NCBI GenBank assembly: GCA_940671915.1
Contig: CALNVZ010003434.1
Coordinates: 3,541,086-3,605,085, forward strand
DNA length: 64,000 bases
Direction: 5' to 3'
Origin: Paracentrotus lividus
Taxonomy: Eukaryota; Echinodermata; Echinoidea; Camarodonta; Echinidae
Shown here: one piece after another, positions 34,229 to 45,700 of the stretch
Layout of the letters: each line of letters starts with the position of its first letter
Numbering within the stretch: position 1 is the stretch's first letter
Notes under the pieces: generated by a model
Told to the model about the DNA's origin: nothing
Seen by the model: the letters and a program-made list of their open reading frames with translations, nothing else
Databases searched by the model: none
Made by a program: the position numbers and the translations under genes

Positions 34229-36804
34229 AGGGTACATGCAGGTAATATGGGCCAGCAGGTAATATGGACCACCTGAAGCAAATCATGTCGTGACCGTCGA
34301 CCGGTGACCGATGACCGGTGTGAGCACCATAATGTTGTTCATAATCCTGTATACGAAAATATATCGTCGTGAGAGCATCTGATTCCGAAATTTCTCTGAG
34401 AAAATTGCTGAAAACCAACAAGGTATGTAAAACTTACGGCATTTTTTTTAACCTTATGTAAAATTTGATATTTCACAGAATGTGATGGTGAAAGAGTGTT
34501 TGAGGGGGTAACCTCAATTGTTTTGTATATTTAGTAAGCTATGTTCATTTTTGATCATACTAGCGTGTACAGGTCAATTTTTTTAGTGAAGGGTTGCAAT
34601 GTGGCATTGAATGCTTGCCTGACACAGCAACATTAGTGCAGGTAATATGGGACATCCAAAATGCGGAAATGATTCTGGTACTTAGTATTGGGATGAGGAT
34701 CAATCTCTTTGCTACGATTTTTTGGGTATATTCACAGTATATTATTAATATAAATAACTTATTGTAGGCCTATATTGACCTGTATAATTAAAATGATATT
34801 TAGATAATATTAAAAAAAGAAATAATATACAGAATACATAACAATGAAATATATAGTAAAGGATTTACTGAAGGGTCTTATAATTTCATTTTATATGTTA
34901 AAGTTAAAGTGGACTGGTAAAGACTTATTATCATGTACGAAACGAATCAGTGGGGTGTGTAGAACAACTTGCTTTTTATTTCGTGAAAAACGGACAACCT
35001 GAAGTGGAGTTAGAGGACATTATCTGTCCCTCCCTGAAATCTAACATCAAGTAAAATTTGGAGGGGTTCTTGATGACGTCATAAGTGTGAGGGAAAGTTG
35101 CACAGCTTGAATGCTGCACTATGTATACAAGTGTTTATACATGTATTGTAATGCATTACTTTTATCCCTTCCTTATTTATTTATTGTTTTCCTCACTTTC
35201 TTATGTTATTTATGTTTCTCTATTTCCTGATGTAATCCGTTGTATCTCCTTCCATACCATGGTGTTGATATTTCTGCTTTCCTTATGTTATTCATTGTTT
35301 TTCTCAATTTCCTTATGTTATCCATTGTTTTAATATCTTTCCTTATGTTATTCATTGTTTCCTCACTTTCCTTATGTTGCTCATTGTTCTTTTTTTTACT
35401 TTCCTTATGTTATTCATTGTTTTTCTCACTTTCCTTATGTTATTCATTTTTTTCTCACTTTCCTTAAGTTTTTCATTGTTTTTCTCACTTTCCTTATGTT
35501 ATTTATTGTTTTCTTCACTTTACTTATGTTATTCATTGTTTTTCTCACTTTCTTTATGTTATTCATTGTTTTTTCACTCTTCTTATGTTATTCATTGTTT
35601 TCTCACTTCCTTATGTTATTCATTGTTTTTCTCACTTTCTCTATGTTATTCATTTTTTTTCTCACTTTCTCTATGTTATTCATTGTTTTTCTCTCTTCTT
35701 ATGTTATTCATTGTTTCTCACTTTCTCTATGTTATTCATTGTTTTTCTCTCTTTCCTTATGTTATTCATTGTTTTCTCACTTCCTTATGTTATTCATTAT
35801 TTTCTCACTTTCTTTATGTTATTCATTGTTTTTTTTTTCACTCTTTCCTTTTCATGCTTATGTTATTCATTGTTTTCTCTCTTTCCTTATGTTGTTTATT
35901 GCTTTTCTCTCTTTCCTTATGTCATTCATTGTTTTTCTCACTTTCTTTATGTTATTCATTGTTTTTCTCGCTTTCCTTATGTTTTCATTGTTTTCTCGCT
36001 TCCTTATTTTATTCATGTTTTTCTCTCTTTCCTTGTGTTATTCATTGTTTTTCTCTCTTTCTATGTTATTCATTGTTTTCTCTTCTTTCTTATGTTATTT
36101 ATTGTTTTCTTTTATGTTATTAATTGTTTCTCTATTTTCCTAAACATAATTATGTGTTGTTTTCTATTTTCTTATTCATTGATTTCTCTTATTCCTAATG
36201 GTATTTATTGTTCTGTCTCGATTGTTTTATCTTCTATAATGCATTATAGATACATAATATATATGCTTCATGCATACTTCCGGGTTTGCTCCTCACACTT
36301 ATGACGTCATCAAATAGCCCTTAAAAATATCCACGGATCTTCCAATTGAACCGATTGTATATACAATGTTCAAAGCAGCATTTTCTCGTGAACCAATATG
36401 CTAAAGGGATCAACTAACACGGTGTTCTGTTTTCTCATGAACTAAACTTGATTATGTAATTAAATTCAACAAGATTGGCCTCTTCTTTAATATTCCACTT
36501 TATGATTTTTCAACATTTTAAGCAAAATTCCAGACATGGTTAGATTCATTGCAGTTTTTAAAACATACATTAAATAGAAGTGCCCATAATACCTACACAT
36601 GCAGTAATATGGGCCATTTGGTAATGACATCAACATTTGAATATTGCACGACAGGGGGGTTGGTGTTAATTGTTTTTTCTTCACAATAAAATTAGAGCAG
36701 TAGTTATTGATTCATATAAACAAAGATTAGACTGTGTGTCATTTCGTAATTTTACACAAATTAGGCAAATGAGCTTAGGGGACCGTATTACCTGCATGTA
36801 CCCT
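34229..36804. mobile_element. AGGGTACATGCAGGTAATATGG foldback enclosing satellite
   Basis: The left end agggtacatgcaggtaatat at 34,229 is inverted at 36,783-36,804. The word GCAGGTAATATGGG recurs internally (about 34,250, 34,637, 36,598). The middle is the 30-bp satellite (35,160-36,180). Its architecture parallels the GTAAGTGGGAC-word element at 4,905, including the shared AGGGTA-like terminus. The right four-fifths was later amplified in the macro-repeat. Confidence 0.75.
35160..36180 (+). repeat. 30-bp satellite, macro-repeat unit 1
   Basis: Unit ctttccttatgttattcatt plus gtttttctca, about 34 copies, with frequent one-base length changes in T runs. All three frames stay open for up to 260 codons because the period is a multiple of three; none is a gene. 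Confidence 0.92.
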
Positions 36805-36887
36805 ATATAGAAACAGAAAGCATATAGCTAGAAAAAAATGCACTGGGTTCATACAAATATATCTATAACCTGAATAGATGTGTTTAG

Positions 36888-38222
36888 GACCCAGCGGTCC
36901 CAAAGAATTACAGACCCATCTCCCTGTTGTGCCATACTTACAAGCTGTTTGAGGCGCCTCCTTCTGAATCGGATCGCCACTTTCGTGGATGACCATCTCA
37001 TCCCTGAACAGGCTGGTTTAACCTGGGAAGTCCTGCACTGGCCAACTACTCAACCTTACCCAGCACATCGAGGACGGTTTTGAGAAGGGACTGATCACAG
37101 GAGCTGCTTTTGTAGACCTATCAGGCGGCCTATGATACCGTCATCATCGGATCCTAGTCAAGAAGCCTCTTCGATCTGACTAAAGACCTGAAGTTCACAG
37201 AACTCATTCAAACGATGTTATCCAACAGCGTTTCTTTGTAGACTTAAATGGAAGCCACAGTAGATGGCGCACCCAGAAGAATGGCCTAACCTCAAGGGGT
37301 GTCCTTGGCCTCTCCTCTTTAACATCTAACAACGACCAGCGGTCCATCCAGATACCAGGAGTTTCATATATGCAGATGACCTTTGCATCGCCTCACAGTA
37401 TGACTCATTCGAGGAAGTTGAGCTGCACTTTCATCTGCCCTGGATGGTCTTATCTTACTATGCATCCAACCACCTTCGCGCAAATCCCTCTAAACCCAGA
37501 TCAGCGTCTTCCACCTCAAGAATAGGGATGCAACAGCCAGTTGAAGGTTAAGTGGTATGGGAGGTCATACAGAATACTCCAAACCCAGTCTACCTCGGGT
37601 CACCCTAAATCGCTCCCTGACCTACAAGAGTCATATCTGAAGACATAAAATTTGGAGCATTGGAGCATTTAAAGAAGAAAGTCAGTGCCAGGAACAGCAT
37701 ACTGAAGAAGCTAGCTAATTCAAATGGGGCACTGATGCAAGCACCATCGCACAAGGGGCCCTTGCCTTTGCTACTCAGCTGCAGAATATGCCTGTCCTGT
37801 GTGGGGTAGATCAGCCCATGCTTCAAAGATAGACCCATCACTACAACAGTGCATGTAGGGCCATAACAGGTTGCCTGAAACCAACCAAGGTAGACGATAT
37901 CTACATCCTGAGTGGCATCGCCCCTCCTCACATCAGAGGCATGTTCTCTCCAAAAAGAGAAACTTAAGCAAGAAAATGACCCACTCCACCTCTCTTCAAC
38001 GCCATGCCTGCAATTAAGCGCTTAAGATCTAGGCACAGTTTCCTTCATTCTATCGTTCCCTTGAACAAAGCCCCTCTCAACCGTAGGCTAGACCTTTGGT
38101 CAACCGCCTTGCGTCTGCACCACACAGTGTCAACACCATCCAAAAGAGTCCTCCACCAGGATTCCGCGAACTTTGGCCTTTCTGGCTGTGTTTAAACCGC
38201 TTGCGAGCTGGATTGGCCGTTG
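36888..38222 (+). pseudogene. RT fragment, macro-repeat unit 1
   Basis: Same family as 27,260-29,196. It starts abruptly at gacccagcggtcccaaagaa (PAVPKNYRPISLLCHTYKLF), keeps recognisable RT sequence (FVDLS..AYDT, RWRTQKNGL, YADDLCIAS), and ends inside the C-terminal region at ggccgttgcaa, where unit 2 begins, so the Cys motif is lost. More than a dozen single-base indels disrupt the frame relative to units 2 and 3, many in homopolymers, suggesting sequencing error on top of real decay. Confidence 0.85.
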
Positions 38223-38224
38223 CA

Positions 38225-41200
38225 AATAACTTATTGTAGGCCTATATTGACCTGTATAATTAAATGATATTTAGATAATATTAAAAAAAAGAAATAATAT
38301 ACAGAATACATAACAATGAAATATATAGTAAAAGGTTTTACTGAAGGGTCTTATAATTTCATTTATATGTTAAAGTTAAAGGTGACTGGTAAAGACTTAT
38401 TATCATGTACGAAACGAATCAGTGGGGTGTGTAGAACAACTTGCTTTTTATTTCGTGAAAAACGGACAACCTGAAGTGGAGTTAGAGACATTATCTGTCC
38501 CCTCCCTGAAATCTTAAACATCAAGTAAAATTGAGGGTTCTTGATGACGTCATAAGTGTGAGGGAAAGTTGCACAGCTTGAATGCTGCACTATGTATACA
38601 AGTGTATACATGTATTGTAATGCATTACTTTTTATCCTTTCCTTATTTCATTTATTGTTTTCCTCACTTTCCTTATGTTATTTATTGTTTCTCTATTTCC
38701 TGATGTAATCCGTTGTACTCCTTCTCATACCCATGGTGTTGATATTTCTGCTTTCTTATGTTATTCATTGTTTTTCTCAATTTCCTTATGTTATCCATGT
38801 TTTTTATATCTTTCCTTATGTTATTCATTGTTTTCTCACTTTCCTTATGTTAGCTCATTGTTCTTTTTTTTCTTTCCTTATGTATTCATTGTTTTTTCAC
38901 TTTCCTTAGTTATTCATTTTCTCACTTCCTTAAGTTTCATTGTTTTCTCACTTCCTTATGTTATTTATTGTTTTTCTCACTTTCTTATGTTATTCATTGT
39001 TTTCTCACTTCTTTATGTTTTCATTGTTTTTCACTCTTTCCTTATGTTATTCATTGTTTTTCTCACTTTCCTTATGTTATTCATTGTTTTCTCACTTTCT
39101 CTATGTTATTCATTGTTTTTTCTCACTTTCTCTATGTTAATTCATTGTTTTTCTCTCTTTCCTTATGTTATTCATTGTTTTTCTCACTTTCTCTATGTTT
39201 CATTGTTTTCTCTCTCTTTCCTATGTTATTCATTGTTTTTCTCACTTTCCTTATGTTATTCATTATTTTCTCACTTTCTTATGTTATTCATTGTTTTTTT
39301 TTTCACTCTTTCCTTTTCATGCTTATGTTATTCATTGTTTTTCTCTCTTTCCTTATGTTGTTTATTGCTTTTTCTCTTTCCTTATGTCATTCATTGTTTT
39401 CTCACTTTCTTTATGTTATTCATTGTTTTTCTCGCTTTCCTTATGTTATTCATGTTTTCTCGCTTTCCTTATTTTATTCTGTTGTTTTCTCTCTTTCCTT
39501 GTGTTATTCATTGTTTTTCTCTCTTTCCTTATGTTATTCATGTTTTCTCTCTTCTTATGTTATTTATTGTTTTTCTTTATGTTATTTATTGTTTCTCTAT
39601 TTTCCTAAACATAATTATGTGTTGTTTCTATTTTCTTATTCATTGATTTCTCTTATTCCTAATGGTATTTATTGTTCTGTCTCGATTGTTTATCTTTCTA
39701 TAATGCATTATAGATACAGTAATATATATGCTTCATGCATTACTTCCGGGTTTGCTCCTCACACTTATGACGTCATCAAATAGCCCTTAAAATATCCACG
39801 GATCTTCCAATTGAACCCGATTGTATATACAATGTTCAAAGCAGCATTTCTCGTGAACGCAATATGCTAAAGGGATCAACTAAACGGTGTTCTGTTTTCT
39901 CATGAACTAAACTTGATTATGTAATTAAATTCAACAAAGATTGGCCTCTTCTTTAATATTCCACTTTAATGATTTCTTCAACATTTTAAGCAAATTCCAG
40001 ACATGGTAGAATTCATGCAGTTTTAAAACATACATTAAATAGAAGTGCCCATAATACCTACACATGCAGGTAATATGGGCACTTTGGTAATGACATCAAC
40101 ATTTGAATATGCAGACAGGGGGTTGGTGTTAATTGTTTTTCTTCACAATAAAAGTTAGAGCAGTAGTTATTGATTCATATAACAAAAGATTAGACTGTGT
40201 GTCATTTCGTAATTTTACACAAATTAGGCAAATGAGCTTAGGGGACCGTATTACTGCATGTACCCTATATAGAAACAGAAAGCAATATGCTAGAAAAAAT
40301 GCACTGGGTTCATACAAATAATATCTATAAAGACCTGAATAGATGTGTTTTAGGACCCAGCGGTCCAAAGAAATTACAGACCCATCTCCCTGTTGTGCCA
40401 TCTTACAAGCTGTTTGAGCGCCTCCTTCTGAATCGGATCGCCACTTTCGTGTGATGACATCTCATCCCTGAACAGCCTGGTTTCAGACCTGGGAAGTCCT
40501 GCACTGGCAACTACTCAACCTTACCCATCGAGGACGGTTTTGAAGAAGGGACTGATCACAGGAAGCTGCTTTGTAGACCTATCAGCGGCCTATGATACCG
40601 TCATATCATCGATCCTAGTCAAGAAGCTCTTCGATCGACTAAAGACTGAAGTTCACAGAACTCATTCAAACGATGTTATCCAACAGGCGTTTCTTTGTAG
40701 ATCTAAATGGAAGCCACAGTAGATGGCGCACCCAGAAGAATGGCCTACCTCAAGGGAGTTGATCCTTGCGCCTCTCCTCTTTAAATCTACACCAACGACC
40801 AGCGGTCCATCCAGATATCCAGAGAGTTTCATATATGCAGATGACTTTGCATCGCCTCACAGTATGATCATTCCGAGAAGTTGAAGCTGCACTTTCATCT
40901 GCCTTGGATGGTCTTATCCCTTACTATGCATCCAACCACCTTCGCGCAAATCCCTCTAAGACCCAGATCAGCGTCTTCCACCTCAAGAATAGGGATGCCA
41001 ACAGCCAGTTGAAGGTTAAGTGGTATGGGAAGGTCATACAGAATACTCCAAACCCAGTCTACCTCGGGGTCACCCTAAATCGCTCCCTGACCTACAAGAG
41101 TCATATCTTGAAGACAATAAAATTTGGAGCATTGGAGCATTTAAAGAAGAAAGTCAGTGCCAGGAACAGCATACTGAAGAAGCTAGCTAATTCAAAATGG

Positions 41201-41245
41201 GGCACTGATGCAAGCACCATCCGCACAACGGCCCTTGCCCTTTGC
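38225..41245 (+). repeat. Macro-repeat unit 2
   Basis: Spacer 38,225-38,640, satellite about 38,640-39,640, right end of the AGGGTA foldback near 40,250-40,275, RT fragment from about 40,360. Collinear with unit 1, differing mainly by one-base indels. It stops at the assembly gap within the RT (gcccttgccctttgc). Confidence 0.88.
40360..41245 (+). pseudogene. RT fragment, macro-repeat unit 2
   Basis: Contains LLNRIAT, LITGSCFVDLSAAYDTV, a RWRTQKNG-equivalent region and, from about 40,904, an intact stretch (MDGLIPYYASNHLRANPSKT onward to KLANSKWGTDASTIRTT). It preserves the 27 bases (FGALEH region) deleted in the 27-kb copy. Broken by many indels and cut off by Ns. Confidence 0.82.
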
Positions 41246-41305
41246 NNNNNNNNNNNNNNNNNNNNNNNNNNNNNNNNNNNNNNNNNNNNNNNNNNNNNNN
41301 NNNNN
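41246..41305. other. Assembly gap (60 N)
   Basis: Left side is at macro-repeat phase about 3,019 and right side at phase about 1,038, so in a regular array about 1.5 kb is missing. The 60-N length is therefore nominal. Frames drawn through it are meaningless. Confidence 0.9.
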
Positions 41306-42779
41306 CCTTATGTTATTCATTATTTTTCTCACTTTCTTTATGTTATTCATTGTTTTTTTTTTCACTCTTTCCTTTTCATGCTTATGTTATTCATTGTTTT
41401 TCTCTCTTTCCTTATGTTGTTTATTGCTTTTCTCTCTTTCCTTATGTCATTCATTGTTTTTCTCACTTTCTTTATGTTATTCATTGTTTTTCTCGCTTTC
41501 CTTATGTTATTCATGTTTCTCGCTTCCGTATTTTACTCTATGTGTTCTCTCTTCTTTTGTGTTATCATTGTTTTTCTCTTCTTCCTCTATGTTATTCATT
41601 GTTTTTCTCTCTTTCCTTATGTTATTTATTTTTTTCTTATGTTATTTATTGTTTCTCTATTTTTCCAAACATAATTATGTGTTGTTTCTATTTTCTTATT
41701 CATTTGATTTCTCTTTATTCCAATGGTATTTATTGTTCTGTCTCGATTGTTTTATCTTTCTATAATGCATTATAGATACAGTAATATATATGCTTCATGC
41801 ATTACTCCGGTGTTGCTCCTCACACTTATGCGTCATCAAATAGCCCTTAAAAATATCCACGGATCTTCCAATTGAACCCGATGTATATACAATGTTCAAG
41901 CAGCATTTCTCGTGAACGCAATATGCTAAAGGGATCAACTAAACGGTGTTCTGTTTCTCATGAACTAAACTTGATTATGTAATTAAATTCAACAAGATTG
42001 GCCTCTTCTTTAATATTCCACTTTAATGATTTTCAACATTTTAAGCAAATTCCAGACATGGTAGATTCATTGCAGTTTTTAACTACATTAAAATTAAAGA
42101 AGTGCCCATAATACCTACACATGCAGGTAATATGGGCACTTTGTATGACATCAACATTTGAATATTGCAGACAGGGGGGTGGTGTAATTGTTTTTCTTCA
42201 CAATAAAAGTTGAGAGAGCAGTAGTAGTATTGATTATATAAACAAAAGTAATTAGACTGTGTGTCATTTCGTATTTTACACAAATTAGGCAAATGAGCTT
42301 AGGGGACCGTATTACCTGCATGTACCCTATATAGAAACAGAAAGCATATAGCTAGAAAGAAAAAATGCACTGGGTTCATACAAAATAATATCTATAAAGA
42401 CCTGAATAGATGTGTTTTAGGACCCAGGCGGTCCCAAAGAATTACAGACCCATCTCCCTGTTGTGCCATACTTACAAGCTGTTTTGAGCGCCTCCTTCTG
42501 AATCGGATCGCCACTTTCGTGGATGACCATCTCATCCCTGAACAGGCTGGTTTCAGACCTGGGAAGTCCTGCACTGGCAACTACTTCAACCTTACCCAGC
42601 ACATCGAGGACGGTTTTGAGAAGGGACTGATCACAGGAGCTGCTTTTTTAGACCTATCAGCGGCCTATGATACCGTCAATCATCGATCCTAGTCAAGAAG
42701 CTCTTCGATCTGACTAAAGACCTGAAGTTCACAGAACTCATTCAAACGATGTTATCCAACAGGCGTTTCTTGTTAGGAC
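41306..42779 (+). repeat. Macro-repeat unit 3, clean part
   Basis: Resumes in the satellite (ccttatgttattcattattt), passes the foldback right end (about 42,305-42,330) and enters the RT fragment at about 42,420 (DPAVPKNYRP-equivalent), which reads to aacaggcgtttcttgtta, where the sequence turns abnormal. Confidence 0.85.
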
Positions 42780-45700
42780 TCGCCTAACCCATAATGGAGA
42801 GAGCGGCAACATGGCAAGCTATACCGATGTGAACGCGGACGCCAGGATAGGATGATTGGCCTTGCCGCCCTTACTCCTCTCAAGGGTAGTTAACTGTTCT
42901 TCACCTTGACCCACGACGCACTCCTCAGCTTCCCTTTAGGATCCCATCCTCACAGCACTAACCAACGAGCACTCAGCCGTTGTGTCGTCATCCATAATTG
43001 CCACAGAGTACATGACAGCGGTTTGGTTTCATCATCGCCACTATTGCCACAGGATGGTAATCGCATTCTTGATCCATGGCAGGACATCAGTTCGCAGAGC
43101 TGCATTATGACTTTCATCATTCGACTGCCGCAAGTTTGGAAGCTATGGTCCCATCTCTTCTCATTCTTAGCTCCATGCTGAGATGTCCAACCTACTATCC
43201 TTGCGCATCCCCTAAGACCTTCCCCTAGTGCATCCAAACTCACCTCTAGCGGGTGTCACTTACCACACTCAATCAAGCTATTAGGAGAGCATCGCACGAA
43301 CAGCATACAGCGTCTTGAAGGCTACTATCAAAGGTGGATATAGGGATGCCATATACGAGGCAGAATGGTATACAGGTTGAAAATAGAGTCTCTTCAAAGT
43401 AACCCCAGGGTTATCGTGGACGCTACGGGGGGTCATCCATACAGATTCCACTCAAATACGACATCCCTCCAGTCTACCCTCGGGTGTACATAACCACGAG
43501 TCAATCGCTACATCTTCGCAATGACGCACACTTACAAAAGATTTGGTCATATCTTGAAGAGCAAGAGCATTACCAAAATATGGTTGAAGAAGGAAGATTA
43601 AAGAAGAAGTCACAGTGCCTAGGAGCATACTTTCTGAAGAGCTAAGGCTAATTCAAATGGGCATTGGGAGGCCTTTAAAAGCTGATGTAAAGCACCATGA
43701 AAGTCCGCAGCATAGCGGGCCCTCGCCCCTATTGGCTGAAATCAGCTGACGCAATTACTGAAGAAGCTAGCTAATTCAAAATGGGAATGTGCGCCTACGT
43801 CTCTGGATGCATGTGGAGCGCAGTCCAGATCTACGCGCCCACAATAGCTCACAGAGGACTCGCACCCATCACCTTGCTCAACAGTCCTTTGCATTTTGGC
43901 CTTAAGCGGTCAGGCCGAATAAACATAGTGCCGTTGCTGTTGACTAGTGTGCGCGAGAATCCAGGTGTAAGTCACAGATATCAGTGCCCACATCATGGCT
44001 TCAGTAAGGACCATCGCCTAGACCCTCCTACCATCACTCATCAAGAGAGGCATGTTCCTCACAAAAGAGACAACGTGCTCTAGCAAAGAAAATTGACCCA
44101 CGTCCCCACGCTGGCCCATATTTCAACAGGCGGTGTCCTGGACACTGCAAATTACGCGTTAGAACTCCTTAGAGGTGGCACGCAACGTTTGATTACTCTT
44201 CTACATTCTTTCTATCTCCGCTTGACAAAGCCTCGGCCATCGCCCCGTAGGCTAGTCTGTCGTTCCCACGATCCTAGGTGGAATAGCCGGCAACTACGTT
44301 CAGGTCTCCTAAGTTAACAAGACGAAAACCCTGTATGCCAAAAAGGAGGAGTACACCATCATCTCGACCCAAACCGGCTGGGCCAATCTTCCCTCCTGCG
44401 GTCGCAAACTTCTGGCGCTTTCTCTGGGCTTGGTAGTTGCTTCAAAGCCGCATTTAATAGTCGCGCATTGAAGATCTGAGGCGGACGGAGTCTTTTTCTC
44501 TGTTGCATGTCTATCGTTCGGCCTTTGATAGGCCAGCCCGAAGCCCCCTCAACCGGATAGGCTATATAGGCTTGGATACTCTGTTTAGGGTGCCCTAATC
44601 ACGCTTCGCTACTGTGCGGGTCTCATAATGTCATACAACACACACATTGAGTTGTCTATATTTAACACCGAGTACAAATTTAAAAAGAGATCACACAATG
44701 ACCACAACTCAGGATTATACCCGCGGATAAACTTTGATTGGATCACTTTGCTAATGGCGTGAATTTACTGATAGTTTTTTAGGTCTAACCGCTTGCGAGT
44801 ATCAATTGTTCGTAGTTTTGGTGATATCGGTTAGTCTAGTAGTGGGGAAGTAAATAACGGTATTTTTATGTATTTACGGATGCTTAACGAATACGTGACA
44901 CTCGAAGTGGGTGTTAGTATAAAATGATTTTATGGAATCAAATTATTTGACTTTTTTATTAACAAGATGAAAAAAAAAAGCGGAGACCTACTTTAGTAAC
45001 AGAATTACATAACAGTGAGTAGAGGTGGAACATTTATATTATGTTCCCTAACTGAGGATTTAAATTACATGGATCTTTATAAGATTTCATTTTGTAAGTG
45101 TGGTTAGAGATATATGTTTTGGAATGAGATACCGTTGAACGTGTGGTAATAGAGAAGGGCAATTAGTGTATTTGGCATCGTCATGCTATGACTGACATGC
45201 AACCTGTGATATAACAATCAAGTGGGCGGTGTTTAGAACAACTTGCTTTTTATATACTTGTGTTTCTGGTTGATAAAAGCATTACTTATTATAACTCGAC
45301 AATCTCCCTATATTCAATTGTATTGTTTTCCTCAACTAGTTATTTGAGTGTCGTATTATACTTGTTAATTTCGTCTTCTCTCTAGATTAATCCTGATATC
45401 GTTTATACAGCATCAATAGATGTATACATTTCACATTTGGAGAATGCCCAAATGGTGTTGGGTCTTGATGACGTCTATATTTGTGCCGTAGTGTGAATAT
45501 GGTTAGTTGCTCACAGACTTTAGTATTTGTTCTCTGCAAATTTCACTCATGTATTTACGAATGTTCCGTCAATTGTTTTATAATTTCTTTTACATCGTTT
45601 ATATTGTGTATTATTACTGTCTAGTTACTTTTTTCATCTACCTTCCTCTTCTTGTTGCATGCCTCAATCCCTGATTTCTCCTGAATATGAAAATTGTTTA

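Noticed and set aside
35355..36304. Long open frames (up to 262 codons) of hydrophobic residues, also at 38,675-39,783 and 41,208-41,775
   Set aside because: They are translations of the 30-bp satellite in all three frames; the period is a multiple of three, so stops are rare. The residues form a decapeptide repeat with no start context or domain.
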